A stretch of 64,000 nt of DNA from CAZXFH01 sp964640055 (GTDB lineage Bacteria > Fidelibacterota > UBA2242 > JAFGTP01): contig CAZXFH010000010.1 in the NCBI GenBank assembly GCA_964640055.1, positions 19,870 to 83,869 on the forward strand, written 5' to 3'. The position numbers and the translations under genes were made by a program. Positions 63,286 through 64,000 of the stretch are shown here, piece after piece. The notes below the pieces were generated by a model. That model was not told the DNA's origin. It saw only the letters and a program-made list of their open reading frames with translations, and ran no database searches. Numbering within the stretch: position 1 is the first letter of the stretch; each line of letters starts with the position of its first letter.

Positions 63286-64000
63286 TCAGTGCAAGGGCAG
63301 GCGGTATCCGATTCGCAGGCGAACACTAAACACAGGATCCTTGACTTGCACGCTACGCACTAAGCGCAGATGATAGAAAATATCGTTGGTATACTGGATT
63401 TCCCAGAAGGTATTATTTGTCATGACTCCGCAGCTGAGCAGGTAGCTCCCACCTACAGCTACGCCAAAGTAATCATGACTAAATTCATAATCAATCCGGT
63501 CAGTTTCTGGTTCGCGCTCGAAAAAGTGTACCTTACTGTCGTGTCCAATGCAGAAGAAAAAATAATAACCAATTGTCCCGTAGAATGTCAGCTCAGAGCT
63601 GAAGCTCTGGCGCGCCATCAGTTCAATTGGTCCGTATAATTCAAACATATTGATATGAACATCCACTAGCCGTAACCGGTTTTTTTCTACCTCATCTGAA
63701 TAACACATACAGGTTTTTTGATGAGCACTAACCCGTCGCTGGCTGCCGTGCAAGCCGGACCGCAGGCTTAAGCCCCACGCCAGTGGACGAACATATTCCA
63801 GAGCAACACCATAGTTCAAAGCGGGTGGGGCGTGCTGGGTGTGCAAGCGGGCATATTGGAGCCCTCCGGTAAGATAGAAAGCAGGAATTTCGCCCGGTGG
63901 ATAATGCGCTTGCGATGCATGGTGGATCTGGGTGAGACCGCCACCTACCCAGGCAGGATACCCAATGATACCGGTTAAACTGATCAGTCCGATTACCGGT
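63286..64000 (-). CDS. Outer-membrane beta-barrel protein (5' end beyond right edge)
   Basis: The minus-strand frame is open from the right edge to the stop at 63286-63288, so at least 237 residues are present and the N-terminus is missing; TTG 63846 is not a convincing start, because conserved-looking barrel sequence continues upstream of it. The sequence alternates hydrophobic and polar residues with many Tyr, Phe and Gly (for example FYGTIGYYFFFCIG and VFSVRLRIGYRLPLH), and ends in a barrel-type C-terminal strand. It looks like an OmpW/porin-like outer-membrane barrel, but the family is not recognised. Confidence 0.7.
   Translation of the reverse strand, partial: PVIGLISLTGIIGYPAWVGGGLTQIHHASQAHYPPGEIPAFYLTGGLQYARLHTQHAPPALNYGVALEYVRPLAWGLSLRSGLHGSQRRVSAHQKTCMCYSDEVEKNRLRLVDVHINMFELYGPIELMARQSFSSELTFYGTIGYYFFFCIGHDSKVHFFEREPETDRIDYEFSHDYFGVAVGGSYLLSCGVMTNNTFWEIQYTNDIFYHLRLVRSVQVKDPVFSVRLRIGYRLPLH

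Noticed and set aside
1..64000. CRISPR array, prophage or insertion sequence
   Set aside because: No regularly spaced direct repeats, phage structural or integrase genes, or transposase reading frames were seen.

Overview
The window is a gene-dense chromosomal segment of a diderm bacterium with moderate, AT-leaning base composition. Three things point to the FCB group outside or beside Bacteroidota (for example Neomarinimicrobiota, Calditrichota, KSB1 or a relative): C-terminal sorting domains with the 'YPNPFN' signature, a PorU/PorV-type pair of type IX secretion (T9SS), and a PurF-like protein beginning MGGFFG. A Lol lipoprotein export system, an OM-type beta-barrel at the right edge and several lipoprotein/secreted proteins agree with an outer membrane. 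The phylum is my inference; no 16S gene is present. There is no phage, plasmid, IS element or CRISPR array.

Layout. 1-2.8 kb: tail of a T9SS cargo protein, a parvulin foldase on the minus strand, a thioredoxin-like protein and a metallo-beta-lactamase-fold hydrolase. 2.9-16.1 kb: one long plus-strand run with small gaps or overlaps, tilS-hpt-ftsH-folP-cdaA-porU-porV, then a fibronectin-type lipoprotein and an SLBB protein. It ties tRNA modification, purine salvage, membrane proteolysis, folate and c-di-AMP synthesis to T9SS maturation. 16.2-28.5 kb: an Lrp-type regulator, prfB with a programmed +1 frameshift, lysS, two LolC/E-like permeases plus the LolD ATPase, clpC, dnaK and an SMP-30-like lipoprotein. 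28.5-31.8 kb: a tricorn-type protease on the minus strand.

31.9-42.8 kb is the most accessory-looking part. It holds two uroporphyrinogen-decarboxylase-family proteins (the second fused to thioredoxin folds), a translationally coupled CobW/G3E GTPase, a small membrane protein, two DUF3857/transglutaminase-like exported proteins (one with a C-H-D triad, one that has lost it), an EEP-family hydrolase and an ALDH7-like dehydrogenase. A 0.7 kb gap without a convincing gene follows. The minus-strand unit at 43.5-48.5 kb reads OPT-family transporter, PqqD-like protein, adenosine deaminase and a PurF-like protein lacking the glutaminase cysteine.

48.7-62.8 kb: tRNA-Arg(CCT), a membrane-anchored TPR protein, then the conserved translation/RNA cluster rimP-nusA-infB-DUF503-rbfA-truB-ribF-rpsO-pnp-M16 peptidase, followed by a class I aminotransferase, a polysaccharide deacetylase and a MerR regulator. 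tRNA-Pro(GGG) and its terminator, and a beta-barrel gene cut by the right edge, close the window.

Most of the window is conserved housekeeping. The points most worth following are the UroD/UroD-thioredoxin/CobW cluster, the packing of the T9SS sortase pair directly behind the c-di-AMP cyclase, the degenerate transglutaminase partner, the cysteine-less PurF homologue, an apparent ATT start codon in a Lol permease, and the promoter-hairpin arrangement in front of rimP.
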